NCBI RefSeq assembly: GCF_002209485.1
Contig: NZ_NJIX01000002.1
Location: forward strand, 434,001-498,000
DNA from: Achromobacter sp. HZ34
Lineage (GTDB): Bacteria > Pseudomonadota > Gammaproteobacteria > Burkholderiales > Burkholderiaceae_B
Length of the DNA: 64,000 nucleotides
Reading direction: 5' to 3'
Under the pieces are notes generated by a model. That model was not told the origin of the DNA. It searched no databases and was given only the letters and a program-made list of their open reading frames with translations. The position numbers were made by a program, and so were the translations under genes. This document shows positions 1 through 7,109 of the stretch, piece after piece. Position 1 is the stretch's first letter. Each line of letters starts with the position of its first letter.

Positions 1-693
1 AACACCATGACGGTGAACGCCGCGCTGGGCGTCGCGCAGAACTTCAACCTGCAGAAGGATCTGACGCCCATCATCGCCATCGCCGAGACGCCCGTGGCGC
101 TGGCGGTCAGCAGCAAACTGCCGGTCAACAGCGTGCAGGAGCTGATCGCCTACGGCAAGGCGCATCCCGGCACGCTCAGCTTTTCGTCCTGCGGCACCGG
201 CACCGCGCAGCATTTCGCCGGCGTCGAGTTCGCCCATCGCGCCGGCATCGACATGGTCCACGTGCCCTACAAGGGCTGCGCGCCCGCATTGACGGACGGC
301 CTCAGCGGCCAGGTGCCGGTGATCTTCAACGCCATTTCCAACATCAGCCCGCAGTTGAAGACCGGCAAGATCAAGCTGCTGGCCGTGGCCACCCGCCAGC
401 GCGTGCCCTTCCATCCCGACGTGCCCGCGCTGGCGGAACTGCCCGGCTTCAAGGACTACGACTTCGCGGTGTGGCTGGGCTTCTTCGTGACGGCGAAGAC
501 GCCGCAGCCCATCGTCGACCGGCTGCGCAAGGAATTCATGGCGCTGGCGCAGGACAAGGCCACGCAGCAGGCACTGTCGGACCGCCTGTTCGTACCGCTG
601 ACCATGGACGGCCCCGCGCTGCAGAAGCAGATCGGCGACGAACTGGTGAAGTGGAAAAAGCTGGCCGACGAATATCACATCACACTCGACTGA
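1..693 (+). CDS. Bug/TctC-family periplasmic solute receptor, 5' end outside window
   Basis: Extracytoplasmic receptor of the Bug (TctC) family, which captures small organic acids in the periplasm for tripartite tricarboxylate-type uptake. The frame is open to the first base, so the signal peptide and first lobe (about 95 residues of the usual 320-330) are missing. The family hallmark VPYKG is at residues 88-92 of the visible part, and the conserved proline-rich segment near the second lobe reads HPDVPALAE. The next gene starts five bases after the stop, so it is probably co-transcribed with the CMD, cyclodeaminase-like, cupin and DapA-like genes. By that context it may bind the substrate of their pathway. 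The ligand itself cannot be read from sequence. Confidence 0.93.
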   Translation, partial: NTMTVNAALGVAQNFNLQKDLTPIIAIAETPVALAVSSKLPVNSVQELIAYGKAHPGTLSFSSCGTGTAQHFAGVEFAHRAGIDMVHVPYKGCAPALTDGLSGQVPVIFNAISNISPQLKTGKIKLLAVATRQRVPFHPDVPALAELPGFKDYDFAVWLGFFVTAKTPQPIVDRLRKEFMALAQDKATQQALSDRLFVPLTMDGPALQKQIGDELVKWKKLADEYHITLD

Positions 694-698
694 CGACC

Positions 699-1328
699 AT
701 GAGCCAGAACATCCCCCGCTTGCAACTCGACGACATGCGGCCCGACCTGGCCGAATACCTGACGCCCCGCGTGCGTCGCCTGGGATACCTGGGCGAACTG
801 TTCCAGGTGTGCGCGCATGCCCCCGACACCCTGCTGGATTTCATGCGCTTCACGGAATCGTTGAAGGGCGCGCTGCCTGACAACCTGGCCGAGGTGGCGG
901 TGCTGACCACGGCGACGTTGATGGAAAACGCCTACGAACGCAATCAACATGAGCGGCTATGCGTGCGCCTGGGTCTTGGCCGTGAATGGGTGCGCGAGGT
1001 AGAGCGTTTGCAGCCCGATGCACACCCGCAGCCCGGCACGGCTCCCCTGATGACGGATGCCGAACGCGCGGTGCAGCGCTACGTCCTGGCCAGCGTGCAA
1101 ACGCGTGGCCTGCGGGCCAGCGCTGAATTCGAAGCCCTGGTGGCGCTGCTGCCCGCGGACCAGGCCGTGGCCATCGCCATGCTGGCGGGCCGCTACATCA
1201 CACACGCATTGGTGGTGAACACCTTCGGCCTGCGGCCGCCGGTTCCCTCGATCTGGGAAGACGGCTTCGGCAGCGGCCAGGACCACACCGAGGACGCACA
1301 GGCCTCCTCCCAAGGAACGCGATCATGA
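699..1328 (+). CDS. Carboxymuconolactone decarboxylase-like (AhpD-fold) protein
   Basis: All-helical protein of the CMD/AhpD superfamily, 209 residues. The helix LAEVAVLTTATLMENAYE, followed by R-N-Q-H84, is the family core. It has glutamates (E76, E80) and H84 but no CxxC pair, so an AhpD-type peroxidase role is unlikely and a decarboxylase or unknown enzyme role fits better. The ATG at 699 was chosen because it lies just after the Bug stop; the open frame upstream only overlaps the Bug gene. Its last codons overlap the next gene by four bases (ATGA), which indicates translational coupling. Many such proteins lie in aromatic or heteroaromatic catabolic clusters with unassigned reactions, and that is the case here. 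Confidence 0.85.
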   Translation: MSQNIPRLQLDDMRPDLAEYLTPRVRRLGYLGELFQVCAHAPDTLLDFMRFTESLKGALPDNLAEVAVLTTATLMENAYERNQHERLCVRLGLGREWVREVERLQPDAHPQPGTAPLMTDAERAVQRYVLASVQTRGLRASAEFEALVALLPADQAVAIAMLAGRYITHALVVNTFGLRPPVPSIWEDGFGSGQDHTEDAQASSQGTRS

Positions 1329-2353
1329 CGAATGCAGAACCCGTGTGGATCACGGAAAACCAGGTGACTTCGCTGCTGACGCTGGCCGAGGCGATTCCCG
1401 CCCTCAGCGCGGGACTGCGCCTGCAGGCACAGGGCAAGGCCGCCAGCATGCCCAAGACCATGCTGCAGTTCGGCCCCAACAACCTGCATGCGCTGGGCGC
1501 CAGGCTGGGCGACTATGTGGGCACCAAGACCTGGACCCATACCGAAGGCGGCACCTGCCCGCTGCTGTTGCTGTGGAATGCCGCGGACGGCCAACTGGCC
1601 GCCGTCATCGAAGCCTTCGCCCTGGGCAATATGCGCACCGGCGGCACCACCGGCGTTGCCACCGACTGGCTGGCGCGCGAGGATGCCCAGGTGCTGGCCA
1701 TGGCGGGCACCGGTAAACAGGCCCTGTCGCAGATCGCCGCCGTGCTTGCCGTGCGCGATATCAGGGACGTGCGCGTCTACAGCCCCACGGCCGCGTCGCG
1801 CGAAGCTTTTGCCGCGCGCATCGCGGCAGCGTTTCCCGAACGGGGCCTGCGTGTCAGCGCCAGCGCCAGCATGGCCGCCGCCTGTGACGGTGCCGACGTA
1901 GTGACCCTGGCCACCCGCGCACGCGAGCCTTTCGTCGCGGCCGGCATGCTGGCGCGCGGCGCGCATCTGAATGCCATCGGCGCCATTGCGCCGGACCGCG
2001 AGGAATTCCAGCAGGACGTGTTCGACCGGACCGCCGTCGTGGCAGTGGATGACCTGTCCAGCGTGCAACGCCTGTCGCGCGAATTCCGCACTCGCTATGG
2101 CGACGACTGGCAGGCGGTGCAGACCCTGTCGCAACGTATCCAGGACGACGTCCGCCGCCCCGCCGACGCCGACCTGACGCTGTTCAAGGCCATGGGCATG
2201 GGCTTGTCTGACGTGGCCCTGGGCACGGAAATCCTGCGGCGCGCGCGCAAACAGGGCATCGGCCGTGCCATTCCCAAGCCACTCAAGAGCGAACCGCGCT
2301 TTTTCCCGGCGCCGATACCGGACGCCTGCTTGAGCCCCTTCGACCCCGCATAA
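1325..2353 (+). CDS. Ornithine cyclodeaminase / mu-crystallin family protein
   Basis: NAD(P)-binding protein of the OCD/mu-crystallin family, 342 residues, the normal family length. The nucleotide-binding motif is G128-T-G130-K-Q-A, and the substrate-site elements GTK68 and NMR104-T-G are present. Family members include ornithine cyclodeaminase, ketimine reductases and alanine dehydrogenase. All act on amino or imino acids, so a role in handling an imine or amino-acid intermediate is a reasonable inference. It overlaps the CMD-like gene by four bases and precedes the bicupin gene by 28 bases, so it belongs to the same operon. The exact reaction is not determined. Confidence 0.88.
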   Translation: MTNAEPVWITENQVTSLLTLAEAIPALSAGLRLQAQGKAASMPKTMLQFGPNNLHALGARLGDYVGTKTWTHTEGGTCPLLLLWNAADGQLAAVIEAFALGNMRTGGTTGVATDWLAREDAQVLAMAGTGKQALSQIAAVLAVRDIRDVRVYSPTAASREAFAARIAAAFPERGLRVSASASMAAACDGADVVTLATRAREPFVAAGMLARGAHLNAIGAIAPDREEFQQDVFDRTAVVAVDDLSSVQRLSREFRTRYGDDWQAVQTLSQRIQDDVRRPADADLTLFKAMGMGLSDVALGTEILRRARKQGIGRAIPKPLKSEPRFFPAPIPDACLSPFDPA

Positions 2354-2381
2354 CCTCGATATCAATTCTGGAGACATCGTC

Positions 2382-3500
2382 ATGAGTGAATTTACCCGCG
2401 CATTCGAACGGATCAACGGACGCTTCATCGACTGTGGCGGCGAGCCGCCGGCATCGCACAACACGCAGTGGGCGCCCATCGTCGTCACCAAGGAAGAGAT
2501 CGATGCCGAGGTCGAGCGCCTGGCCTCCCTGCCCCTGCCGGCGTCGGGCCGCCGTGAATCGCTGATCGCGCACCCCAACGCGCGCGAATTTGCCCCCGGC
2601 ATGGCGCCGGGCATACAGGTGCGCCTATCGGTGCTCAAGCCCGGCGAACGCAGCGCGCCGTTCCGCCACAACGCCACCGAAGTCAACTTCTGCATCCGCG
2701 GCCAGGGCGTCACCGACGTCAGTGGACAGAAGGTGGCCTTCAAGCAATACGACGTGTGGAACCATCCCAGCTATACGCCCTACAGCCACTACAACGACGG
2801 CCGCGACCTGCAAGTGCGCCTGACGTACTCGAACGTGCCCCTGCTGCAATTCATGGACGTGTACGTGACCGATGGCCAGCCGTCCATGGATGCACGCGTC
2901 GGCACGGGCCAGCATGAGGCGTCCGACGATCCGCGCCGTCGCAACCCCTTCGGCATCTTCCCCATCACCGACGATGGCGGCCTGCTGATGCCCTACGAAA
3001 CCTTGATCAATCCGACCGCGGTGGATTCGCGTACCCTGCATTTCGCCTGGGACAAGGTCAAGCCGCAGCTGGACAAGCTGGAAGCCTTGGGCAAGGACTA
3101 TGTGGGCCGGCGCCTGTACATGTACTACAACCCGGCCACCGGCCGCTTCAACGGCATCACGCCGAACTTCTTCGCCACCATGACGATACGGCCGCCCAAG
3201 ATCATCGACCGCCCGCACCGCCATGTCTCGGCCGCCATCAATTACTACTTCTCCGGCAGCGGCTACAGCAGCGTGGCCGGCAACCGCTACGAGTGGAAGG
3301 CCGGCGACCTGATGCTGTCCGCACCGGGCTGGGCGGTACACAACCACGCCTCCTATGACGACTACGTCTATGAGCTGACGGTGCAGGACCAGCCGCTGAA
3401 CATCTTCATGGAATCCCTGCTGTGGCAGGAAGACCTGCATCACCCCGCCGCTGTGCTGGGCAAGCAGGAAGGCTTCATCACCAATCGCCAGGCGGCCTGA
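2382..3500 (+). CDS. Bicupin dioxygenase-like protein (gentisate dioxygenase-related)
   Basis: 372-residue protein with two cupin domains, most like gentisate / 1-hydroxy-2-naphthoate 1,2-dioxygenases, which are Fe(II) ring-cleaving enzymes. The first cupin (about 80-150) keeps H96, E100 and H128. The second (about 265-345) has a fuller metal motif, H279-R-H281 with H320 and H322. Classical gentisate dioxygenases bind iron in the N-terminal cupin, so the stronger motif in the C-terminal half is notable. A GGAG ribosome-binding site precedes the ATG. It lies between the cyclodeaminase-like and DapA-like genes in one operon. Ring cleavage of a hydroxylated aromatic acid is the best guess, but the substrate is unknown. 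Confidence 0.82.
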   Translation: MSEFTRAFERINGRFIDCGGEPPASHNTQWAPIVVTKEEIDAEVERLASLPLPASGRRESLIAHPNAREFAPGMAPGIQVRLSVLKPGERSAPFRHNATEVNFCIRGQGVTDVSGQKVAFKQYDVWNHPSYTPYSHYNDGRDLQVRLTYSNVPLLQFMDVYVTDGQPSMDARVGTGQHEASDDPRRRNPFGIFPITDDGGLLMPYETLINPTAVDSRTLHFAWDKVKPQLDKLEALGKDYVGRRLYMYYNPATGRFNGITPNFFATMTIRPPKIIDRPHRHVSAAINYYFSGSGYSSVAGNRYEWKAGDLMLSAPGWAVHNHASYDDYVYELTVQDQPLNIFMESLLWQEDLHHPAAVLGKQEGFITNRQAA

Positions 3501-3516
3501 GCGCCGGAGTCCCACG

Positions 3517-4428
3517 ATGATCGAATTGAACAACGAGGCCTTGAAGGGCTCGATTCCCCCTATCGTCACGCCGTTCAGGAACGGCCAGGTCGACTACGAC
3601 AGGCTGGCCAGCCTGATCGATTTCCAGGCCCGCAACGGCACGCATGGCGTGCTGATCAACGGCACCACCTCCGAACCCTCGACGCTGACCATCGAGGAGC
3701 GCAACCAGGCGGTGACTGTCGCGGTGCAGGCCGCGCGCGGCCGGCTGCAGGTGGTGGCGGCCACCGGCTCGCAGTCGCACGCCGAAAGCGTGGCGCTGAC
3801 CGAGCACGCGGCGCGCGCCGGGGTGGACGGCTTGCTGGTGGTCACGCCCTACTACATCCGGCCGCCGCAACGCGGCGTGGCGGCCTACTTCATCGACCTG
3901 GGCCAGCGCGTGGATGTGCCCATGATGATGTATCACATCCCCGGTCGCACGGCGTTCAAGACCGACCTGGCGACGCTGGAGCAGATCGCCGAAGCCGTGC
4001 CGCATTTCGTCGGCATCAAGCACGCGGTGGACGACCATTCCTTCGTCACCGAGATGCTGCATCGCTTCGGCCCCGAGTTCCGCGTCTTCGTGGGCCTGGA
4101 GGAATTCACCTTCCCCATGATGTGCCTGGGCGCCACCGGCACCATGAATGCCGTGGCCAACGTGGCGCCCGCCGACGTGGCGCAGCTGTGCAACCTGGTG
4201 CGTGACGGCAAGCTGCGGGAGGCCCGCGCCCTGCACTTCAAGCTGTTCGAGCTGATGAAGATGATCTTCTGGGACACCAACCCGATCCCGCTGAAATACC
4301 TGATGAAACGGCTCGGGCTGCTGGAGAGCAACGAACATCGCCTGCCCATGGTGCCCGCGTCACAGGAACTGGAACGTCGCATCGATGCCCTGATCGACAA
4401 CCTGGAACTGGAGCGCCTGGCCAGATAA
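3517..4428 (+). CDS. DapA/N-acetylneuraminate lyase-family class I aldolase
   Basis: 303-residue TIM-barrel protein of the dihydrodipicolinate synthase family. It has the Schiff-base lysine K168 in GIKH, the partner tyrosine Y139 in YHIPGRT and the pyruvate-binding loop T50-T-S-E (GTTGE in true DapA). The altered loop and the catabolic surroundings argue against lysine biosynthesis. A pyruvate-releasing aldolase or hydratase-aldolase, as found in aromatic and sugar-acid pathways, fits better. It starts 16 bases after the bicupin stop and is the last gene of this plus-strand operon; the next gene is convergent. Family assignment is firm and substrate open. Confidence 0.9.
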   Translation: MIELNNEALKGSIPPIVTPFRNGQVDYDRLASLIDFQARNGTHGVLINGTTSEPSTLTIEERNQAVTVAVQAARGRLQVVAATGSQSHAESVALTEHAARAGVDGLLVVTPYYIRPPQRGVAAYFIDLGQRVDVPMMMYHIPGRTAFKTDLATLEQIAEAVPHFVGIKHAVDDHSFVTEMLHRFGPEFRVFVGLEEFTFPMMCLGATGTMNAVANVAPADVAQLCNLVRDGKLREARALHFKLFELMKMIFWDTNPIPLKYLMKRLGLLESNEHRLPMVPASQELERRIDALIDNLELERLAR

Positions 4429-4528
4429 GCCAGGAAATAAGCCTGGAATCCGGATCGATGATGCCCCGGGGCGGAATTTTCCCTGGGGCCGGCGGCCGGG
4501 ACGCCACTACCCGGCCGGTGCATCGCAC

Positions 4529-5437
4529 TCAGGCATCATAGGGTTCGGGGACTGTCCCGGCCGGCAGCGCCGCGCAATGCTCATAGATATCGCCAGGCTT
4601 GGTGAACCAGACGTGCTGGCGCCGCGGATGATTGGCAATGTATTCCAGCGCCTTGCGCAGCGCCCGCAGGCGGTAGGGCTGCCCCACGATCATGGCATGC
4701 AGGGCCAGGCTGGCCACCAGCGGTTCCGTTTCGCTCTGCTCCAGCATTTCATCGAACTGGTCGATCACCGCGCGCGTGAACTCGTCCGGACTCTGGTGCC
4801 GCACCAGCATGGAGGGCGAGTCGTTCAGTTCGAAGGGATACGGCACCGACATGATGCGGCCCGCACGCGTCTTCATCCACACGGGCTGGTCGTCGGCGGG
4901 CCAATCCATCAGATATTTGAAACCGGCTTCCTGCAGCAGGTCCGGCGTGACCTTGCTCACGGACATCCACGGCGCCATCCAGCCTGACGGCGCTTGCCCC
5001 CAATGTTGCGCGATCTCATCGCGCACCTCTTCGATGAAACGCTTTTCATCGCGTTCCCACATGCCCCCGTGGCGCTCGGCATTGGTGCGGCCGTGCGCGA
5101 TCACCTCGTCGCCGCGCGCCTTGATCCGCTCCAGGATCTGCGGCGCATATTCGAACAGGGTCGTGTTGATGTTGTGCGATGCCGGCAGCCCTAGCTTGTC
5201 CAGCATGTCGAAGATGCGCCACACGCCGATGCGATTGCCATAGTCCGTCCACGCGAACGCGCGCTGGTCCGGCGCGGGCAGCGGTACCGACAGCGAATGC
5301 GACAAACCCGCACCGAAGGCGAAGTGTTCGATGTTCACGCCGATGAAGAACGCCAGGCGCTTGCCTTCGGGCCAAGCGTAGCGGGGGCGTTCACCGATGG
5401 GGCGATAAGCGTAACGGCCGTGGTGAGGAAGCAGCAT
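4529..5437 (-). CDS. Polysaccharide deacetylase (NodB/PuuE-like) family protein
   Basis: 302-residue NodB-homology protein of the cytoplasmic PuuE/allantoinase-like branch, with no signal peptide. Visible blocks are VNIEHFAFG near residue 35, EVIAHGRTNAE at 111-121 including H115, and the late SLALHAMIVG segment. Relatives hydrolyse C-N or N-acyl bonds of small molecules such as allantoin or formyl/acetyl amides, so a ring-opening or deformylating hydrolase is plausible here (inference). The ATG at 5437 follows AAGGA six bases upstream. It is divergent from the CoxM-like gene across a 212-bp region holding a palindromic operator, so the two units are probably co-regulated. Confidence 0.85.
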   Translation of the reverse strand: MLLPHHGRYAYRPIGERPRYAWPEGKRLAFFIGVNIEHFAFGAGLSHSLSVPLPAPDQRAFAWTDYGNRIGVWRIFDMLDKLGLPASHNINTTLFEYAPQILERIKARGDEVIAHGRTNAERHGGMWERDEKRFIEEVRDEIAQHWGQAPSGWMAPWMSVSKVTPDLLQEAGFKYLMDWPADDQPVWMKTRAGRIMSVPYPFELNDSPSMLVRHQSPDEFTRAVIDQFDEMLEQSETEPLVASLALHAMIVGQPYRLRALRKALEYIANHPRRQHVWFTKPGDIYEHCAALPAGTVPEPYDA

Positions 5438-5515
5438 GGTCCATCCTTGAAAGATCGGGTTATCCCTTGCCGCCAGGGAAGGCAGTCGGCGAGAGGTCCA
5501 AAAACGCTTTTGCGT

Positions 5516-5533
5516 CGTACCAATTTTGGTTAT
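5516..5533. promoter_or_regulatory. Operator candidate, core CCAATTTTGG (copy 1)
   Basis: The inverted repeat ACCAA-TT-TTGGT at 5519-5530 sits in the divergent region between the deacetylase and CoxM-like genes. The 15 bases CGTACCAATTTTGGT recur exactly before the amidase gene. Related copies precede the minus-strand Bug gene and the XRE gene. A possible promoter for the CoxM-like gene, TTTTGC (5508) and TATTAT (5531) with a 17-base spacer, would place the palindrome between the -35 and -10 boxes, where a repressor would act. The binding protein is not shown; the XRE regulator is the leading candidate. Confidence 0.6.
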
Positions 5534-5570
5534 TATTCCATTATGGATACTTTTTACGGGTAATGGAATA
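5534..5570. promoter_or_regulatory. Perfect 10-bp inverted repeat in divergent promoter region
   Basis: TATTCCATTA at 5534-5543 is exactly repeated in inverse as TAATGGAATA at 5561-5570, with 17 bases between. It lies directly beside the CCAATTTTGG operator and upstream of the CoxM-like start. No T-run follows, so it reads better as a regulatory site (dimeric regulator half-sites or a leader hairpin) than as a terminator. Confidence 0.45.
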
Positions 5571-5649
5571 CCCTTATCGGGTCCTTCCCCCTCCCCAAAG
5601 ACACCCGTCATCTGGCAGTGTCATCCCTTTCAGGCCTTCGGAGCGCTTC

Positions 5650-6624
5650 ATGAAACCCGGCCGGTTTGTCTTATACGAGCCCACGTCTGTCGATCAGGCG
5701 GTGCTGATGCTCGCGGATGTCGCCGACCAGGACGGCCGCATCCTGGCCGGAGGCCAGACGCTGGTCCCGGCCATGGCTTTGCGTTTTGCGCAGCCTGCCT
5801 ACCTGATCGACATCAATCGCATCGAGGCATTGGGCGCGTTGATCGAAGACGCCGGCGCATTGCGTATCCATGCCCGGGTGCGCCACGCGGCCTTCCATGC
5901 GCCGGCCGCTTCCGGCCCGCTGGGCCATCTGCTCAGTGGCGTGGTCAAGCATATTGCCCACCTGCCCATCCGGACGCGGGGAACGTTCTGCGGCAGCCTT
6001 GCCAATGCCGACCCAGCCTCGGAGTGGTGCCTGGTGTCAGTCACCCTGGACGCCACCATGCGCGCCCGCAGTCACACTAGCGGCCCGCGCGACATCGCGG
6101 CGGCGGATTACTTCCAGGGGTATATGACCACTGCCCTGCGGCCGGACGAGCTGCTGGAATCGGTAGCGCTGCCTTTGCTGCCGGCGAATGCGCGCTGGGG
6201 CTTCGAAGAGTTCAGCCGCCGTGCCGGTGATTTTGCCCAGGCAATGGCGCTGGTCGTACTGGGCATCGACGGTGACGGCAGCACCGGCAAAGGCACAGGC
6301 ACAGGCGATACCCGTGGCGCAGGCGAACGCGTCACCGACGTGCGCATAGGCGTGGGCGGCGTCGAAAGCACGCCCCGCCGCCTGCGCGAGGCAGAGGCCA
6401 TGTGCGCAGGCCAGGCACTTACCCCGTCGCTGATCCTCGCGGTCGCCGACCGCGCCGCGGCGCTGGTAGAGCCCATGGATACCACGCCGCAAGAACGCCA
6501 GTACCGGCGCGGCCTGGTGCGCACCGTGGTGCAGCGAGCGCTACAACGGGCATTACAACGGCCACTGCAACAAACGCTGCCACGCGCCCTGCCCGCGGAC
6601 AGTTCGAAAGGGGATGAGGCGTGA
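5650..6624 (+). CDS. Molybdenum hydroxylase FAD subunit (CoxM-like)
   Basis: Medium subunit of a xanthine dehydrogenase/CO dehydrogenase-type enzyme. It carries electrons from the iron-sulfur subunit through FAD. FAD-binding motifs are AGGQTLVP at 33-40 and TRGTFCGSLANADPASE at 109-125. It has 324 residues, longer than usual because of a Gly/Thr-rich insertion near 215-230 and a repetitive Arg/Gln/Leu tail (RALQ repeats). The ATG at 5650 starts at the family's normal N-terminus (MKPGRFVLYEP). The stop overlaps the GTG start of the small subunit by four bases. M-S-L gene order is the same as in cox operons, but the substrate need not be CO. Confidence 0.92.
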   Translation: MKPGRFVLYEPTSVDQAVLMLADVADQDGRILAGGQTLVPAMALRFAQPAYLIDINRIEALGALIEDAGALRIHARVRHAAFHAPAASGPLGHLLSGVVKHIAHLPIRTRGTFCGSLANADPASEWCLVSVTLDATMRARSHTSGPRDIAAADYFQGYMTTALRPDELLESVALPLLPANARWGFEEFSRRAGDFAQAMALVVLGIDGDGSTGKGTGTGDTRGAGERVTDVRIGVGGVESTPRRLREAEAMCAGQALTPSLILAVADRAAALVEPMDTTPQERQYRRGLVRTVVQRALQRALQRPLQQTLPRALPADSSKGDEA

Positions 6625-7109
6625 AGTTGAACGACATGGACGTTGTACTGCAGGTCAACGGCGAGACCTTCCCCATCCAGGTAGAACCGCGCCGCACCCT
6701 GGTCGATGCCCTGCGGGACGATTGCGGCCTGACCGGCACGCACATCGGATGCGAACACGGCGTGTGCGGCGCCTGTACGGTGCTGGTCGACGGCGAACCG
6801 CTGCGATCCTGCCTGATGTTCGCCACGCAAGCCGATGGCCGTTGCGTCGAAACCGTGGAAGGCCTGGCGCGCGCCGGCGCACCGCATCCGTTGCAGCAGG
6901 CATTCATGGACCAGCACGCCCTGCAATGCGGTTTCTGCACGCCCGGCTTTCTCATGCTGGCGCTCGGCGTACTCAGGCAGAACCCCAACGCCTCCGACGA
7001 CGAGATCAAGGACGCGATTTCCTCGAATCTGTGCCGCTGCACGGGCTACGTCAACATTCTGGCCGCGGTGAAGCAGGCGCGCGAGGCGCTGGCCCGGGAG
7101 CAGGCATGA
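6621..7109 (+). CDS. Molybdenum hydroxylase [2Fe-2S] subunit (CoxS-like)
   Basis: 162-residue small subunit with two [2Fe-2S] clusters. The plant-type cluster uses C44, C49, C52 and C64. The second uses C103, C106, C138 and C140 in the CGFC...CRCTGY arrangement. It relays electrons from the molybdenum centre to the FAD subunit. It starts with GTG inside the four-base overlap with the FAD subunit gene, and its own stop overlaps the ATG of the large subunit, so all three are translationally coupled. All eight cluster cysteines are present, consistent with a working enzyme. Confidence 0.95.
   Translation: MKLNDMDVVLQVNGETFPIQVEPRRTLVDALRDDCGLTGTHIGCEHGVCGACTVLVDGEPLRSCLMFATQADGRCVETVEGLARAGAPHPLQQAFMDQHALQCGFCTPGFLMLALGVLRQNPNASDDEIKDAISSNLCRCTGYVNILAAVKQAREALAREQA

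Noticed and set aside
3517-4428. Calling this gene dapA (lysine biosynthesis)
   Set aside because: The pyruvate loop is TTSE rather than TTGE and the context is catabolic; family assignment only.
4429-4528. GC-rich symmetric stretch between convergent genes as a terminator
   Set aside because: Overlapping imperfect stems (for example CCAGG/CCTGG and CCCCGGGGC) but no clear T-run; not strong enough to list.
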